64,000 nucleotides of DNA. Origin: Vibrio amylolyticus (GTDB lineage Bacteria > Pseudomonadota > Gammaproteobacteria > Enterobacterales > Vibrionaceae). Below are positions 62,505 through 64,000 of this stretch, piece after piece. The position numbers were made by a program, and so were the translations under genes. Every line of letters begins with the position of its first letter. The stretch's first letter is position 1. Where the stretch lies: assembly GCF_023145695.1 (NCBI RefSeq), contig NZ_JAJHVV010000013.1, forward strand, positions 1-64,000, given 5' to 3'. A model generated the notes under the pieces. It was not told the DNA's origin. It worked only from the letters and a program-made list of their open reading frames with translations, and did no database searches.

Positions 62505-64000
62505 ATGTCAGCTAAGAAGCCAATGGCTCTAGTGATTCTTGACGGGTGGGGACACCGTGAAGACAACGCAAGCAATGCAATCAACAATGCAAAAACACCC
62601 GTAATGGATGAACTAATTGCAAGCAACCCTAGCACTCTTATTTCAGCTTCTGGTTTAGACGTGGGTTTGCCTGACGGTCAAATGGGTAACTCTGAAGTAG
62701 GTCACACCAATATTGGTGCTGGTCGCGTTGTATATCAGGACCTAACACGCATCACTAAGTCTATCTCTGATGGTGAATTCGTTGAAACTCCAGCTCTTGT
62801 AGAAGCGATTGATAAAGCAGTTTCTGCAGGTAAAGCCGTTCACCTAATGGGCCTAATGTCTCCAGGTGGTGTTCACTCTCACGAAGATCACATCTATGCA
62901 GCCGTTGAAATGGCAGCAGCACGTGGCGCAGAGAAAATCTACCTACACTGTTTCCTAGACGGACGAGACACTCCACCTCGTAGTGCTGAGAACTCTCTAA
63001 AGCGTTTCGATGCACTGTTCGCTAAATTGGGTAAAGGCCGTATCGCTTCTTTAGTTGGTCGCTACTACGCAATGGATCGTGATAACAACTGGGAACGTGT
63101 ACAGGTTGCTTACGACTTACTGACTCAAGCAAAAGCTGAGTTCACATTTGATTCTGCCGTTGCTGGTCTTGAAGCGGCTTACGCTCGTGAAGAAAACGAT
63201 GAGTTCGTTAAAGCAACAGAGCTAAAAACTGACGCTCAAGAAAGTGCCAAAATTGAAGATGGCGACGCAGTTATCTTCATGAACTACCGTGCTGACCGCG
63301 CGCGTCAAATCACACGTACGTTCGTTCCTGCATTTGACGGCTTTGAGCGTGCTGTATTCCCAGCGATCAACTTTGTTATGCTGACTCAATACGCTGCAGA
63401 CATTCCTCTGGCGACAGCATTCCCATCTGCTTCTCTAGAAAATACCTACGGTGAATGGCTATCGAAGAAAGGCCAAACACAACTACGTATTTCTGAAACT
63501 GAAAAGTACGCGCACGTAACCTTCTTCTTCAATGGTGGTGTTGAAAATGAATTTGACGGTGAAGAGCGTCAACTTGTTGCTTCACCAAAAGTAGCGACTT
63601 ACGACCTTCAACCAGAAATGAGTTCTGAAGAGCTAACAGACAAACTAGTTGCGGCTATCAAGTCTGGTAAGTACGACACAATTATCTGTAACTTCCCTAA
63701 CGCAGATATGGTTGGCCACACTGGTGTTTACGAAGCTGCTGAGCAAGCTATTGAAGCACTTGATAGCTGTGTTGCAAAAGTGGTTGCTGCAATTAAAGAG
63801 GTTGATGGGCAACTTCTTATCACTGCCGACCATGGTAATGCAGAAATGATGGTAGACCCAGAGACAGGTGGCACTCACACTGCGCACACTAATCTGCCTG
63901 TTCCGCTAATCTACGTTGGTAACAAAGAATTTAAGTTCAAAGAAGGCGGTAAGCTTTCAGATCTTGCTCCAACAATGCTTGACCTTGCTGGTCTTGAAAT
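62505..64000 (+). CDS. gpmI: 2,3-bisphosphoglycerate-independent phosphoglycerate mutase (3' end beyond window)
   Basis: Manganese-dependent enzyme interconverting 3- and 2-phosphoglycerate. MALVILDGWGHRED opens an alkaline-phosphatase-like domain, with the phosphorylated Ser63 in QMGNSEVGHTNIGAGR. FLDGRDTPP, NYRADRARQI and ADHGNAE follow. About 498 codons are present and the frame is still open at the window edge, near LDLAGLE. The family length of about 510 residues means only some ten codons are missing. GAGGTT lies before the ATG. Confidence 0.95.
   Translation, partial: MSAKKPMALVILDGWGHREDNASNAINNAKTPVMDELIASNPSTLISASGLDVGLPDGQMGNSEVGHTNIGAGRVVYQDLTRITKSISDGEFVETPALVEAIDKAVSAGKAVHLMGLMSPGGVHSHEDHIYAAVEMAAARGAEKIYLHCFLDGRDTPPRSAENSLKRFDALFAKLGKGRIASLVGRYYAMDRDNNWERVQVAYDLLTQAKAEFTFDSAVAGLEAAYAREENDEFVKATELKTDAQESAKIEDGDAVIFMNYRADRARQITRTFVPAFDGFERAVFPAINFVMLTQYAADIPLATAFPSASLENTYGEWLSKKGQTQLRISETEKYAHVTFFFNGGVENEFDGEERQLVASPKVATYDLQPEMSSEELTDKLVAAIKSGKYDTIICNFPNADMVGHTGVYEAAEQAIEALDSCVAKVVAAIKEVDGQLLITADHGNAEMMVDPETGGTHTAHTNLPVPLIYVGNKEFKFKEGGKLSDLAPTMLDLAGLE

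Overview
The window is chromosomal DNA of a gammaproteobacterium, almost certainly a Vibrionaceae member (Vibrio or a close relative). The evidence is core-gene order and protein sequence: pspG-dusA-zur-cheX-pgi, alr-dnaB, rpsF-priB-rpsR-rplI, yheO-tusDCB-rpsL-rpsG-fusA-tuf-bfd-bfr, hflCK-hflX-hfq-miaA-mutL-amiB-tsaE-queG, and orn-rsgA-psd.

Layout. (1) 1-374: two tandem rRNA-type promoters fire leftwards out of the window. (2) 375-6200: the cysJIH sulfite-reduction operon, a small unknown gene, a TIGR04219-type outer-membrane protein and pspG behind a sigma-54 promoter. (3) 7311-23330: a genomic island of about 16 kb inserted in the 5' end of dusA. It is bounded by a 133-bp direct repeat (132/133 identical) of the dusA start. 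(4) 23675-53k: housekeeping genes. (5) 54.0-55.9 kb: a cluster of DnaA boxes next to queG, then ten tRNA genes in five identical fMet-Gly pairs. (6) 56.2-64.0 kb: a lipoprotein, orn, rsgA, psd, two transporters, and gpmI, which runs off the right edge.

The island. The left part carries the integrase, a second tyrosine-recombinase-like gene with a small partner that resembles its N-terminal half, two small unknown genes, a PrtN-like regulator and a complete retron. The retron consists of a promoter, an msr-msd RNA flanked by an 11-bp a1/a2 match, and a reverse transcriptase fused to a TOPRIM domain, like retron Eco2 (Ec67). The right part is metabolic cargo: an AraC regulator with a divergent EamA exporter, and a sugar PTS operon (malX, a KdgM-like porin, malY, manA) divergent from the repressor malI, with two MalI-type operators between them. 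A repeat of about 170 bp lies at the end of each part, so the island may be two elements stacked in tandem. Integration rebuilt dusA with an element-borne first 34 codons and promoter. The displaced original dusA start and promoter remain at the right end.

The most unusual points are the retron island, its possible tandem structure, the recombinase/half-recombinase pair, and a datA-like DnaA-box locus. In E. coli the DnaA-titrating datA site lies at the equivalent place, between queG and the glyVXY tRNA genes. All functional statements rest on reading the sequence and on family knowledge; no database search was run.
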